Part shown: positions 25,011-33,104 of the stretch, in pieces
Position numbering within the stretch: position 1 is the stretch's first letter
How the letters are laid out: each line of letters opens with the position of its first letter
Assembly (NCBI RefSeq): GCF_003149145.1
Contig: NZ_QGDQ01000008.1
Coordinates: 93,332 to 157,331, forward strand
Reading direction: 5' to 3'
DNA from: Quadrisphaera granulorum
Lineage (GTDB): Bacteria > Actinomycetota > Actinomycetes > Actinomycetales > Quadrisphaeraceae
DNA: 64,000 nt
The notes under the pieces: generated by a model
Databases searched by the model: none
What the model saw: only the letters and a program-made list of their open reading frames with translations
Told to the model about the DNA's origin: nothing
Made by a program: the position numbers and the translations under genes

Positions 25011-25511
25011 ATGGACAGCTCGGACAGCTCAGGTAGCTCAGACAGCACGGACAGCTCGGAAGCGTGGCGTGGGGACAAGGTGGGCGCGGCACTCCGCGGG
25101 GAGAACCCCCGCGTCTTCGCGCGGCTCCCGGCCTCCTTCGCCGCCATGGGTGACACGCAGTTCCTGCCCGGGTACTGCGTGCTGCTCACCGACGACCCGG
25201 CGGCCACGCGCCTGTCGGACCTGAGCACGGCAGCACGTCGCGACTACATGGACAGCGTCGCCGCGCTCGCCGCAGCGGTGGAAGGCGCCTGCGCCGCTGC
25301 TGATCCTGCCTTCCGGCGCGTCAACATCGAGATCCTCGGCAACGCCAGCCCGTACCTGCACACCCACATCTGGCCCCGCTACGAGTGGGAGCCGGCCGAC
25401 GTGGTCCGGCGCCCGGTCTGGGTCTACCCGATCGAGCGGTGGCACGAGCCCGCCACCGCGCTCGGACCCCAGCACGACCCACTCCGGCGGGCCATCGCGG
25501 AGCGCCTGTGA
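25011..25511 (+). CDS. HIT-family hydrolase-like protein
   Basis: A 166-residue protein with the HIT core: PGYCVLLTDDPAATRLSDL, RVNIEILGNASPYLHTHIWP and a PRYEWEP continuation. The His triad region reads L-H-T-H-I-W-P, so two of the three triad histidines are clear and the usual third position is not a histidine. Relatives hydrolyse dinucleoside polyphosphates or related phosphoramidates. The first 16 residues are a Ser/Asp-rich tract encoded by 9-base repeats. ATG 25011 is chosen; GTG 25002 is possible. Confidence 0.78.
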   Translation: MDSSDSSGSSDSTDSSEAWRGDKVGAALRGENPRVFARLPASFAAMGDTQFLPGYCVLLTDDPAATRLSDLSTAARRDYMDSVAALAAAVEGACAAADPAFRRVNIEILGNASPYLHTHIWPRYEWEPADVVRRPVWVYPIERWHEPATALGPQHDPLRRAIAERL

Positions 25512-25555
25512 TCGTGACGGCGCTCGCCGTCGTCGTCCTCAGGTGAGGTCCGAGC

Positions 25556-26197
25556 TCATGCGCCGAGCAGGAGCGAGGTCGCCAGTGCGGCCATCATCAC
25601 GGCGATGATCCCGTCCAGCACCCGCCACGCCACGGGCTTGGCGAACAGCGGCCGCAGCAGTCGCGCGCCGAAGCCCAGCGCGGTGAACCAGATGACGCTG
25701 CCGGCGCCAGCGCCCGCGCCGAACCACCAGCGCTCGTCGCCGTGGGTGCTGGCGATGGAACCCAGCAGCACCACCGTGTCGAGGTACACGTGCGGGTTGA
25801 GCCACGTCAGCGCCAGGCACGTGACGAGCGCGGCGGTCAGCGCGGTCCCGCTGCCGGTGGTGTCGGCGCGCAGCGCAGCCGCCTCACCGTCGGCGGGGCG
25901 CAGCGCGCGGCGGGCGGCGAGCACGGCGTAGCCGGCGAGCACCACCGCCCCCAGCACCCTGACGACGACGAGCGCCGCAGGCCACGCCTGCAGCGCCTCT
26001 CCCGCTCCGGCGACCCCGGCGAGGATGAGCACGAGGTCGGACAGGGCACAGATGGCGACGACGCCCAGCACGTGCTCCCCGCGCAGCCCCTGGCGCAGCA
26101 CGAAGGCGTTCTGTGCGCCGATCGCCACGATGAGCGACAGGCCCAGGCCGAGGCCGGAGGCCGCGGCGATGAGGTGGGGGTCGGACGTCTGGATCAC
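25556..26197 (-). CDS. lysE: LysE/ArgO-type amino acid exporter
   Basis: A 213-residue membrane protein with six hydrophobic segments and the LysE signature [20 protein letters not shown] near the N-terminus, followed by the second-half motif [17 protein letters not shown]. Members export lysine, arginine or related basic amino acids using proton motive force. It is divergent from a LysG/ArgP-type activator with 80 bases between, the classic arrangement in which the regulator senses intracellular basic amino acids and turns on the exporter. Confidence 0.92.
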   Translation of the reverse strand: MIQTSDPHLIAAASGLGLGLSLIVAIGAQNAFVLRQGLRGEHVLGVVAICALSDLVLILAGVAGAGEALQAWPAALVVVRVLGAVVLAGYAVLAARRALRPADGEAAALRADTTGSGTALTAALVTCLALTWLNPHVYLDTVVLLGSIASTHGDERWWFGAGAGAGSVIWFTALGFGARLLRPLFAKPVAWRVLDGIIAVMMAALATSLLLGA

Positions 26198-26255
26198 GCT
26201 GTCGACGCTAGGCAGAGCCGGTGTTGCAGTCCATCGACATCTTCTGCAGTTGGTG

Positions 26256-26266
26256 AAGCATTGCTT
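26256..26266. promoter_or_regulatory. small palindrome in the lysE/lysG divergent promoter
   Basis: AAGCATTGCTT is an 11-base palindrome 11 bases upstream of the LysR-type gene. LysG-type regulators bind this intergenic region in other actinobacteria; this is the only symmetric site seen in the gap. Confidence 0.35.
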
Positions 26267-26277
26267 AACATCAGGGC

Positions 26278-27228
26278 ATGGACCTGGACCTCGGGCAGCT
26301 GCGGGCGCTGGCCGCCGTCGTCGACGCGGGCACCCTGGAAGCGGGAGCGCGCCATCTGCACATCACCACCTCGGCGGTCAGTCAGCGGCTGCGGGCGCTG
26401 GAGCAGGCCACCGGGCGGGTGCTGCTCGTGCGCTCGCGGCCGGTGCGGCCGACGGCGTCGGGGGAGCGGGTGCTGCAGCTGGCGCGGCAGGTGTCTCTGC
26501 TCGTGGCCGACACGACGGCGGCGCTGGGAGGCGCCGCCGACGACGAGCCGGGCCGTGGCGGGGCGGACGACGGGCGCTGGGTGCGGCCGCCGGTGCTGCC
26601 GATCGCCGTGAACGCCGACTCCCTCGCCACCTGGGTGCTGCCCGCGCTCGCGCACCTCGCCGGGCCCGAGGCCGAGGTGTGCCTGGACCTGCGCCGGGAG
26701 GACCAGTCGTACACGGCCCGGTTGCTGCGCGACGGGTCCGTAGTGGGTGCCATCACCTCCGACGCGGAGGTGGTACCCGGCTGCTCGGTGCAGCCGCTGG
26801 GCGCGCTGCGCTACCTCGCGGTGGCGACACCCGAGGTGGTGGACCGCTGGTTCGCCGATGGCGTCACGGGGGAGGCGTTGCGGCGGGCCCCCGTCGTCGT
26901 CTTCGACCGCGACGACGAACTGCAGGACGTCTGGCTTGCCGCGCGAGCCTCGGCTGCCGGTGCGGGGGAGCGACTCGATCCGCCGCGCCACCACGTGCCG
27001 GCGTCCATCGACTTCTCCGAGGCCGTGAAGCTCGGGTGGGGGTGGGCGCTGCTGCCGCAGGCGCACGCGAGCGGCGACCTGGCGTCCGGGCGGCTCGTGC
27101 AGCTCGACGAGGCCCCGGTGGACGTGCCGCTGTACTGGCAGCAGTGGAAGCTGCGCAGCCCCGCACTCGATGCCGTGGCGTCGGCGCTTGTCACGGCAGC
27201 CCGCGCCGCCCTGGTCCCCATTTCGTGA
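26278..27228 (+). CDS. lysG: LysR-type regulator of the LysG/ArgP (IciA) subgroup
   Basis: A 316-residue LysR regulator. The N-terminal helix-turn-helix ([35 protein letters not shown]) is followed by an effector-binding domain starting [17 protein letters not shown], a phrase typical of the ArgP/LysG subgroup. Its position opposite lysE fixes the likely role: activating export when basic amino acids accumulate. Its TGA stop is formed by the first bases of the family C palindrome at 27225. Confidence 0.92.
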   Translation: MDLDLGQLRALAAVVDAGTLEAGARHLHITTSAVSQRLRALEQATGRVLLVRSRPVRPTASGERVLQLARQVSLLVADTTAALGGAADDEPGRGGADDGRWVRPPVLPIAVNADSLATWVLPALAHLAGPEAEVCLDLRREDQSYTARLLRDGSVVGAITSDAEVVPGCSVQPLGALRYLAVATPEVVDRWFADGVTGEALRRAPVVVFDRDDELQDVWLAARASAAGAGERLDPPRHHVPASIDFSEAVKLGWGWALLPQAHASGDLASGRLVQLDEAPVDVPLYWQQWKLRSPALDAVASALVTAARAALVPIS

Positions 27229-27337
27229 TCATGGACGCTGTGCGTAAACCCGGCCGTGATCATGGGCGATCGGCCACCGTCGAGTGGCCAATCGCCCATG
27301 ATCACGGTGGGAAAGTGCTTCGGAGGTCCATGATCAC
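27225..27337. repeat. palindromic repeat, family C (copy 1, composite)
   Basis: A nested palindrome of 113 bases. The inner stem (27254-27277 with 27284-27307) is 24 bases long with one mismatch and a 6-base loop; the outer stem (GTGATCATGGAC at 27225-27236 with its complement at 27326-27337) is perfect. Recurring modules are CCATGATCACGG, GTGGCCAAYCGCCC and GAAAGTGCTTCGGAGGT. Other copies lie at 31453, 32096, 34817 and 36849. Confidence 0.85.
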
Positions 27338-27373
27338 CGAGGGGTGTCGGGGACGCCTCTAGGGTTGACCCCT

Positions 27374-28744
27374 GTGAGCAGCACGACCTCCTCGACGAGC
27401 GCCCCCGTGACGATGCGACGCCTCGACCTGCGCGGCCAGCACGTCGACGCGCGCGAGCTGCGCAGCCGCATGCCGCGCGCCGAGGTCGACGTCGAGGCGG
27501 CGCTCGCCGTCGTCCGTCCCGTGGTCGAGCAGGTCCGCGAGGGTGGCGCGGACGCCGTCCGCGCGCTGGGCGAGAAGTTCGACGGCGTCCGCGTCACCGA
27601 CCTGCGCGTCCCGGCGGCGGCGCTGACCGAGGCGCTGGACGCCCTCACCGCCGAGCGGCCGGCCGTCCGCGCCGCCCTCGAGGAGTCGATCCGCCGCGCA
27701 CGGCGCGTGCACGCCGACCAGCGCCGCACCGACGTGGTGACGAAGGTGGTCGAGGGTGGCACCGTCACCGAGCGCTTCGTGCCCGTTCAGCGCGTGGGGC
27801 TGTACGTGCCCGGTGGTGTCGCGCCGCTGCCCAGCAGCGTGGTGATGAACGTCGTCCCGGCGCAGGAGGCCGGCGTGGAGAGCCTCGCCGTCGCTACCCC
27901 ACCCCGCCGCGGCAACGGCCCTGACGCTGCCCTGCCCGACCCGACCATCCTCGCCGCGTGCGCTCTGCTCGGCGTCGAGGAGGTCTACGCCGTCGGGGGG
28001 GCGCAGGCCGTGGCGATGTTCGCCCTCGGCGCGCGCGAGGTCGACGGCTCGCAGAGCTGCCCCCCGGTCGACCTCGTCACCGGCCCCGGCAACATCTACG
28101 TCACCGCCGCCAAGCGCCTGCTGCGCGGGGTCATCGGCACCGACGCCGAGGCCGGCCCCTCGGAGGTCGCCGTCCTCGCTGACGACACGGCCGACCCCGA
28201 GCACGTCGCCGCCGACCTCATCAGCCAGGCCGAGCACGGTGAGGCCTCCGCCGCGGTGCTCGTCACCGATAGCGCGGACCTGGCCGACGCCGTCGACGAG
28301 GCCCTCGCCCGCCGCGTCCCGGCGACGCGCCACGGCGAGCGGATCGCCGTGGCCCTGGCCGGCCCGCAGTCGCTGGTGGTGCTGGTCGACGACGTCGAGG
28401 CGGGCCTTGCCGTCGTCGATGCGTACGGCAGCGAGCACCTGGAGATCCAGACGCGTGACGCCGCGCGCGTGGCGGCGCGGGTGAGCAACGCCGGCGCCGT
28501 CTTCGTGGGGCCGTACGCCCCCGTCTCGCTCGGCGACTACTGCGCCGGGTCCAACCACGTGCTGCCCACCGGCGGCACGTGCGCGCACACCGCTGGTCTG
28601 AGCGTCGCGACGTTCCTGCGCGGCATCCACGTGGTCGAGTACACACGGGAGGCGCTGGCCGACGTCGCCCCCCACGTGCTGGCCCTCGCGAACGCCGAGG
28701 ACCTGCCCGCCCACGGCGAGGCCGTCTCCGCCCGACTCACCTGA
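27374..28744 (+). CDS. hisD: histidinol dehydrogenase
   Basis: A 456-residue zinc enzyme catalysing the last two steps of histidine biosynthesis (L-histidinol to histidine with two NAD). The sequence shows [34 protein letters not shown], the zinc-site region [12 protein letters not shown] with [13 protein letters not shown], the catalytic EHLEI and the [19 protein letters not shown] segment. The acidic residue after the AEH is glycine rather than the usual aspartate. It stands alone; hisC/hisB are not adjacent. GTG 27374 is chosen; a shorter start at 27407/27413 would remove a Ser/Thr-rich head. Confidence 0.93.
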   Translation: MSSTTSSTSAPVTMRRLDLRGQHVDARELRSRMPRAEVDVEAALAVVRPVVEQVREGGADAVRALGEKFDGVRVTDLRVPAAALTEALDALTAERPAVRAALEESIRRARRVHADQRRTDVVTKVVEGGTVTERFVPVQRVGLYVPGGVAPLPSSVVMNVVPAQEAGVESLAVATPPRRGNGPDAALPDPTILAACALLGVEEVYAVGGAQAVAMFALGAREVDGSQSCPPVDLVTGPGNIYVTAAKRLLRGVIGTDAEAGPSEVAVLADDTADPEHVAADLISQAEHGEASAAVLVTDSADLADAVDEALARRVPATRHGERIAVALAGPQSLVVLVDDVEAGLAVVDAYGSEHLEIQTRDAARVAARVSNAGAVFVGPYAPVSLGDYCAGSNHVLPTGGTCAHTAGLSVATFLRGIHVVEYTREALADVAPHVLALANAEDLPAHGEAVSARLT

Positions 28745-28771
28745 CAGGCGCCTGCGGGTGGTCGTGCGCGG

Positions 28772-29176
28772 TCAGGGCGTCTCCCACCCGGGACTCAGCG
28801 TCGGGAGTCCCAGCCGGGTCGCCGCGGCGAGCAGCCGAACGTCGTAGGCCACTACGACGTCCGCGCTGAGCCTCAGTGCGGTCGCGAGGTGCAGGGCGTC
28901 CAGGCTGCGCAGGGAGGCGTCGGGCAGCAACCCGGCCTCCGTGAACAGTGCGCGGTCGGGCTCGGCCAGGTCGACGCGCTGCAGCAGGGCGGTCACACGT
29001 GTCTGTTCCACGCCCCGGCGCACGGCGAGTCGCCGCAGCTCCGTCTCTGCCAGGCTGCTCGAGGAGATGCTGCCCCCGGCGCTGACCACGGCGTTGAGGT
29101 GGTCGGCGAGCTGGCTCGACTCCGCCTCGGCCACCAGCAGCTTCGCGAGAGCAGAGGTGTCTGCGTAGGTGCTCAC
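28772..29176 (-). CDS. vapC: PIN-domain toxin (VapC-like)
   Basis: A 134-residue PIN-domain ribonuclease with four expected acidic active-site residues: Asp in YADTSALAKLL, Glu in SLAETELRRL, Asp in SLDALHLATAL and Asp in VVAYDVRLLAAA. VapC toxins cleave tRNA or rRNA when freed from their antitoxin. Its GTG overlaps the antitoxin stop (GTGA), so the two are translated together with the antitoxin first. Length and motifs are normal, so it looks intact. Confidence 0.92.
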   Translation of the reverse strand: MSTYADTSALAKLLVAEAESSQLADHLNAVVSAGGSISSSSLAETELRRLAVRRGVEQTRVTALLQRVDLAEPDRALFTEAGLLPDASLRSLDALHLATALRLSADVVVAYDVRLLAAATRLGLPTLSPGWETP

Positions 29177-29448
29177 CTGTCGGCGCGGAGCTCGTCGAGG
29201 TCCTCGAGGACGCCCCGAGCGTCGTCACCCTCCGGCGCTGGACGGGTCGAGGCAGGAGGGGGGGAGAAGGGCTCGCGGGAGATGGCGCGTCGCACCGTCA
29301 GACCGGGAGCCGACTCCGGACGACCCGCGGGGACGAGGCGCGCTACCACAGCACCGAAGTTGGTCACCTGGAAGCTCTCGCCCGCCGCCACCCGGCGGAG
29401 CACCTCGCTGCTGTTGTTGCGGAGGTCCCGGTGAGCGATGTTCTCCAC
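29173..29448 (-). CDS. Phd/YefM-type antitoxin
   Basis: A 91-residue antitoxin. The N-terminal DNA-binding part reads VENIAHRDLRNNSSEVLRRV, then AGESFQVTNFGAVVARLVP, the usual Phd/YefM fold; the C-terminal tail is acidic and Pro-rich and should wrap the PIN toxin. GTG at 29448 is supported by GAGGAG five bases upstream; a longer frame would run back through the tandem repeats. It should repress its own promoter through the repeats at 29475-29545. Confidence 0.88.
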   Translation of the reverse strand: MENIAHRDLRNNSSEVLRRVAAGESFQVTNFGAVVARLVPAGRPESAPGLTVRRAISREPFSPPPASTRPAPEGDDARGVLEDLDELRADR

Positions 29449-29474
29449 GTCAGCTCCTCGACCGCTCGTCACGA

Positions 29475-29545
29475 CCGTGTGCAACGCCCGTGTGCAACGC
29501 CCGTGTGCAACGGTCGTGCATCCTGTAGCAAACGTAGCAGGATGC
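29475..29545. promoter_or_regulatory. tandem repeats and hairpin upstream of the toxin-antitoxin pair
   Basis: Three exact copies of CCGTGTGCAACG with a 13-base period (29475, 29488, 29501) are followed by an inverted repeat GCATCCTG / CAGGATGC (29518-29525 and 29538-29545). This lies directly upstream of the antitoxin on the minus strand and is the probable cooperative operator and promoter. Confidence 0.65.
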
Positions 29546-29586
29546 CGGTCTCGACGGGTGTCGGTGGCGGGTGCTGGGATCGGGGC

Positions 29587-29712
29587 ATGAGCCGCCGCTC
29601 CCATCCGTGGCCCGCGGGCCTGCCGTGCTGGACCGACCTCGCCACCGACGACGCGGCGCCCACCGCGTCAAGCGGCGGCGTGGCCAGCGCGCCGCAGCCC
29701 GACAGGTCGTGA
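29587..29712 (+). pseudogene. N-terminal remnant of a VOC-family gene
   Basis: A 41-codon frame whose first half (MSRRSHPWPAGLPCWTDLAT) resembles the beginning of VOC proteins of the type P-x-G-x-P-C-W-x-D-L, but which breaks off after DDAAPTAS where the F-Y helix should follow. Its stop overlaps the GTG of the XRE-cupin regulator (GTGA). It looks like a deletion remnant of a VOC gene that once preceded the regulator, though a short real peptide cannot be excluded. Confidence 0.45.
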
Positions 29713-30332
29713 CGGCTCCCGGAGGGTCGCCGGACACCCAGGACGACCCCGGCGCGCTGGTCGGCGCTGCCGTGCGCGCCCGGCGCACGGCCGCGGGGCT
29801 GTCGGTGGCTGAGCTCGCCCGGCGCGCGCAGGTGTCGGGACCGTTCGTCAGCCAGCTCGAGGGCGGCCGCTCGTCGGTGAGCATCCCGGTGCTCTACCGG
29901 CTCGCCTCGGCGCTCGGCTGCGCCGCCAACGACCTCCTGCCGCTCACCGGGGAGGTCCGCCGCACCACGCGCGCGGGCGAGGGCCCCCGCTACCGGGTCA
30001 GCGACGACGACGACGAGGGGCGTCCGCCCCAGCGCTCCCGCCTGCTGACGCGCACTGGGGAGGGCGTGCTGCTGGAGGCGCACCACTACGTCATCCACCC
30101 CGGCGACGCCGAGCAGGACTGGTTCTCCCAGTCGGGGGAGGTGTTCGTGCACGTGCTGCGCGGTGCGCTGACCGTCGAGTTCGCCGACGGCACGAGCACC
30201 GACCTCGGCGCGGGCGACTCGCTGCACCACGAGGGCGACGTCCCGCACCGCTGGGTGCTGCGCCCGGGCCCCGACGGCGACGTCCAGCCGGTCGAGGCCC
30301 TCGCCGTCGTCACCGCGGCGAGGAAGCCGTAA
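29709..30332 (+). CDS. XRE-family regulator with C-terminal cupin domain
   Basis: A 207-residue two-domain regulator. The N-terminal helix-turn-helix reads AVRARRTAAGLSVAELARRA, then QVSGPFVSQLEGGRSSVSIP; the C-terminal cupin includes EVFVHVLRGALTVEFADG and GAGDSLHHEGDVPHRW. Such proteins sense a small molecule in the cupin barrel and repress nearby catabolic or transport genes. A perfect palindrome at 30352-30370 lies between it and the oxygenase gene downstream, which is its most likely target. The frame starts far upstream, but GTG 29709 lies before the first helix. Confidence 0.9.
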   Translation: MTAPGGSPDTQDDPGALVGAAVRARRTAAGLSVAELARRAQVSGPFVSQLEGGRSSVSIPVLYRLASALGCAANDLLPLTGEVRRTTRAGEGPRYRVSDDDDEGRPPQRSRLLTRTGEGVLLEAHHYVIHPGDAEQDWFSQSGEVFVHVLRGALTVEFADGTSTDLGAGDSLHHEGDVPHRWVLRPGPDGDVQPVEALAVVTAARKP

Positions 30333-30351
30333 CGCTGGTGTCACCCATAGG

Positions 30352-30370
30352 TCGTAAGTAGCACTTACGA
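30352..30370. promoter_or_regulatory. palindromic operator upstream of the 2OG oxygenase
   Basis: TCGTAAGTAGCACTTACGA is a perfect 8-base inverted repeat with a 3-base spacer, ending 8 bases before the oxygenase ATG. It is AT-rich relative to its surroundings. It is the likely binding site of the XRE-cupin regulator encoded just upstream. Confidence 0.75.
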
Positions 30371-30378
30371 TCAGGGTC

Positions 30379-31437
30379 ATGAGCGCAGCATTCGAGGTGC
30401 CTGTCGTCGACATCTCCTCCTACGTCACGGGGGGCACACCGCAGGAGCGCGCCGCCACCGCCGCCGCGATGGACGCCGCCTGTCGCACCGTCGGCTTCGT
30501 GCAGGTCACCGGGCACGGCGTGCCGGATGACGTCGCCGCCGGGCTGGCGTCCGCCATCGACGATCTCTTCTCCCTGCCCCTCGACACCAAGAAGCAGCTG
30601 CGCGCACCCAAGGGCGTCAATCGCGGCTACACCCCGCCCAAGAGCGAGAACCTCTCGCTGTCGCTGGGGGTCGAGTCCGCCAGCCGCATGAATGACTTCT
30701 TCGAGGCGTTCAACACGGGCGCAGCGGTCAGCGACTACCCGGACGCGCCCGTACCGCTCGACCCGGCGCACTACCCGGAGAACCTCTGGCCGTCGGAGGA
30801 GCTCGTCCCCGGCTTCCGTCAGCGGGTGCAGGCCTGGGAGGCCGAGGCCGGCCGGGTCGCCCGGACCCTGACCGACGTCTTCGCCGACGCCCTCGGCCTC
30901 GAGCCCGGCTGGTTCCGCGGCGTCACCGGCCACAGCCTCGACGTGCTGCGGATGAACAACTACGCGCTGCCGCCGGGCACCGTCGACCTCGACGGCGACC
31001 TCACCGGCATGGGCGAGCACACCGACTTCGGCATCGTCACCGTGCTGTGGGCCGACCAGGTGCCCGGCCTGCAGGTGCTCGGCGCCGACGGCGGCTGGCA
31101 CGACGTCATGCCCGCCGACGGTGCCCTGCTCGTCAACCTCGGCGACGTCATGGCCCGTTGGACCAACGAGCGCTGGATGTCGACGCTGCACCGGGTGAAG
31201 CCGCCGATCGTCGACGGCACCATCGAGCGGCGCCGCTCCGCGGCGTTCTTCCACGACGGCGACGTCGACGCCGTCATCACCGCCCTGCCGGGCACCGTCG
31301 ACGACGGCGAGGAGCCGCTCTATCCGCCCATGACCGTCGGTGAGCACATCGCGGCCAAGCTCGCGGGATCGCGTGACTTGCAGAAGAACGCCGACGCCGC
31401 CCGCGAGGCCGCTCGGGTGCTGGCCTCCACCCGCTGA
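30379..31437 (+). CDS. 2OG-Fe(II) oxygenase, isopenicillin N synthase-like
   Basis: A 352-residue complete enzyme. DIOX_N: EVPVVDISSYVTGG and TVGFVQVTGHGVPDD; catalytic domain: His-x-Asp in GEHTDFGIVTVLW, distal His in MSTLHRVKPP and an intact R-x-S in RRRSAAFFHDGD. It is therefore predicted to be active with Fe(II), 2-oxoglutarate and O2. The gap to the ATG has no clear ribosome-binding site (AGGG is only 2 bases away), so a leaderless or short-leader transcript from the palindromic promoter is possible. It is the third family member in the window; the substrate is unknown. Confidence 0.93.
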   Translation: MSAAFEVPVVDISSYVTGGTPQERAATAAAMDAACRTVGFVQVTGHGVPDDVAAGLASAIDDLFSLPLDTKKQLRAPKGVNRGYTPPKSENLSLSLGVESASRMNDFFEAFNTGAAVSDYPDAPVPLDPAHYPENLWPSEELVPGFRQRVQAWEAEAGRVARTLTDVFADALGLEPGWFRGVTGHSLDVLRMNNYALPPGTVDLDGDLTGMGEHTDFGIVTVLWADQVPGLQVLGADGGWHDVMPADGALLVNLGDVMARWTNERWMSTLHRVKPPIVDGTIERRRSAAFFHDGDVDAVITALPGTVDDGEEPLYPPMTVGEHIAAKLAGSRDLQKNADAAREAARVLASTR

Positions 31438-31452
31438 CCCCCCACCCCACCG

Positions 31453-31511
31453 CGATCATGGACTTCCGAAGCACGTTCAGACCGTGATCATGGGACAGGC
31501 TGTGATCATGG
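31453..31511. repeat. palindromic repeat, family C (copy 2)
   Basis: Three GATCATGG cores (31455, 31485 and 31504 area) with the shared stretch ATGGACTTCCGAAGCAC match the reverse complement of the right half of copy 1. It fills the space between the oxygenase stop and the ThpR start. Confidence 0.75.
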
Positions 31512-31526
31512 GAGTTGTGCACAGCC

Positions 31527-32081
31527 ATGCGGCTTTTCGTCTCCCTCGAGCCTCCTGCCGAGGCACTGCAGCAGGTGGCCGAAGCTGTCACCGAGCTCGG
31601 CCACGTGCCCGGCGTGCGCTGGTCGCCGCCGTCCCGCTGGCACGTGACGCTCGCCTTCCTCGGTGAGCTCGACGACGACGTCGTCGACCCTCTCGTGCCG
31701 CTGCTGCGCTGGGCGGCAGCATCGACCGGGCCGGTGAGGCTCCGGCTGAGTGGCGCCGGGTGCTTCGGGAGTAGCGTGCTGTGGACGGGGGTGGCCGGCG
31801 ACCTCGAGCGACTGTCAGCCCTGGCTGCCGCTGTGGCCCGTGCGGCGAGGGCGGGCGGGGTGGCGCTCGAAGAGCGTCCCTATCGGCCGCACGTCACGCT
31901 GGCTCGCGCGACAGGCCGAGGTGGCTCCGGTGCGCTGGGACGACTCGCCGACCAGCTGGCCGAACTGCGGGGGCCGACGTGGACCGCCACCGAGGCGCGG
32001 TTGGTGCGCAGCCACACCTCCACCGGGCGCTACGAGGTGCTGGAGCACCTCCAGCTGGTGGCGCCTTCCGCTCCTGGGTAG
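31527..32081 (+). CDS. thpR: RNA 2',3'-cyclic phosphodiesterase (2H family)
   Basis: A 184-residue 2H phosphoesterase beginning MRLFVSLEPPAEALQQV, with the two catalytic H-x-T motifs in WHVTLAFLGEL (about residue 40) and PHVTLARATG (about residue 130). ThpR opens 2',3'-cyclic phosphates on RNA ends to 2'-phosphates. The ATG at 31527 is preferred because it gives the conserved MRLFVS start; a TTG 12 bases upstream is an alternative. It sits between two family C repeats and has no operon partner. Confidence 0.92.
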   Translation: MRLFVSLEPPAEALQQVAEAVTELGHVPGVRWSPPSRWHVTLAFLGELDDDVVDPLVPLLRWAAASTGPVRLRLSGAGCFGSSVLWTGVAGDLERLSALAAAVARAARAGGVALEERPYRPHVTLARATGRGGSGALGRLADQLAELRGPTWTATEARLVRSHTSTGRYEVLEHLQLVAPSAPG

Positions 32082-32095
32082 CGAGGATGGCGAAA

Positions 32096-32122
32096 GGAAA
32101 GTGCACGGGAAGTCCATGATCA
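32096..32122. repeat. palindromic repeat, family C (copy 3, partial)
   Basis: GGAAAGTGCACGGGAAGTCC followed by ATGATCA matches one module of copy 1. It lies between the convergent ThpR and ABC ATPase genes and could help terminate both. Confidence 0.6.
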
Positions 32123-32129
32123 GGGAGGG

Positions 32130-33104
32130 TCAGCGGCCGCGGGACTGGTAGACGCGACGGACGACGTCCTCCACGTCGGGCTCCTCCACGGACAGGTCGC
32201 GCACCTGCACGCGCTCGCTCACGGCGGCCAGCACCGCCGCGGCGGTGGTCGCCGCGTCATCGAAGGCCAGTCGCTGGCGCAGCCCGCCACCCTCGCTGCC
32301 AAGGTGTTCCGCGTGCGGCACCTCCACCAGATCCGGGGTCGGCGCCGCCAGGTCGACCACGAGCACGCGACGCGCCCCGACTTCCCTCGACAACCCCGCC
32401 AGCGACCCGTCGTAGGCGAGGCGGCCGTGGTCGACGAGCAGCACCCGCTCGCAGAGCCGGGAGACGTCGCCCATGTCGTGCGTGGTGAGCAGCAGCGTGG
32501 TGCCGTGCGCGGCCCGCTCGGCCAGGAGGAACTCCCGCAGCCGCTGCTTGCTCAGCACGTCCAGGCCGATGGTCGGCTCGTCGAGCACCAGCAGGGCGGG
32601 GGAGTGCAGCAGTGCCGCCGCCACTTCCCCGCGCATCCGCTGCCCCAGTGACAGCTGCCGCACCGGCGTTGCCAAAAACGCGCCCAGCTCCAGCCGCTCC
32701 ACCAGCTCGGCCGTCCGTTCCTGCTCACGCGCAGCGCTGAGCCCGTGCACCGCCGCGAGGATCCGGTACGACTCCGCCAGTGGCAGGTCCCACCACAGCT
32801 GCGACCGCTGCCCGAACACCACGCCCATCCGCCGCGCCAGCGCCTTGCGCTGCGCCACCGGCTCCAGCCCGCACGTCCGCACGGTGCCGGACGTCGGGAC
32901 AAGGATGCCCGCGAGCATCTTGATGGTCGTCGACTTGCCGGCGCCGTTCGCGCCGATGTACCCGACCGACTCGCCGGCCTCGATCGTCAGCGTGAGGTCG
33001 TCGACGGCGGTCACTTCGCGCCGCCCGAGCACCCCCGACCGCACGCGGAAGGTCCGCGTCAGCTGCGACACCTGCACGGCGGGCGCCGTCGTCGTCGTCC
33101 TCAT
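32130..33104 (-). CDS. ABC-2 type exporter, ATP-binding protein
   Basis: A 324-residue ATPase: Walker A IGANGAGKSTTIKML, Q-loop in GVVFGQRSQLWWDLP, signature LSLGQRMRGE (the usual LSGGQ replaced by LSLGQ), Walker B LLVLDEPTIGLD and switch histidine in LLTTHDMGDV. The FGQR...LWWDLP phrase is typical of the group that works with two ABC2_membrane_6-type permeases, encoded just upstream. The ATG overlaps the permease stop (ATGA). A C-terminal regulatory extension of about 80 residues is present. The cargo is unknown; relatives are linked to drug or daunorubicin-type export. Confidence 0.92.
   Translation of the reverse strand: MRTTTTAPAVQVSQLTRTFRVRSGVLGRREVTAVDDLTLTIEAGESVGYIGANGAGKSTTIKMLAGILVPTSGTVRTCGLEPVAQRKALARRMGVVFGQRSQLWWDLPLAESYRILAAVHGLSAAREQERTAELVERLELGAFLATPVRQLSLGQRMRGEVAAALLHSPALLVLDEPTIGLDVLSKQRLREFLLAERAAHGTTLLLTTHDMGDVSRLCERVLLVDHGRLAYDGSLAGLSREVGARRVLVVDLAAPTPDLVEVPHAEHLGSEGGGLRQRLAFDDAATTAAAVLAAVSERVQVRDLSVEEPDVEDVVRRVYQSRGR

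Noticed and set aside
29475..29512. Possible CRISPR-like repeats
   Set aside because: Three 12-base units with one-base spacers are too short and too close together; no cas genes are near. They fit an operator.
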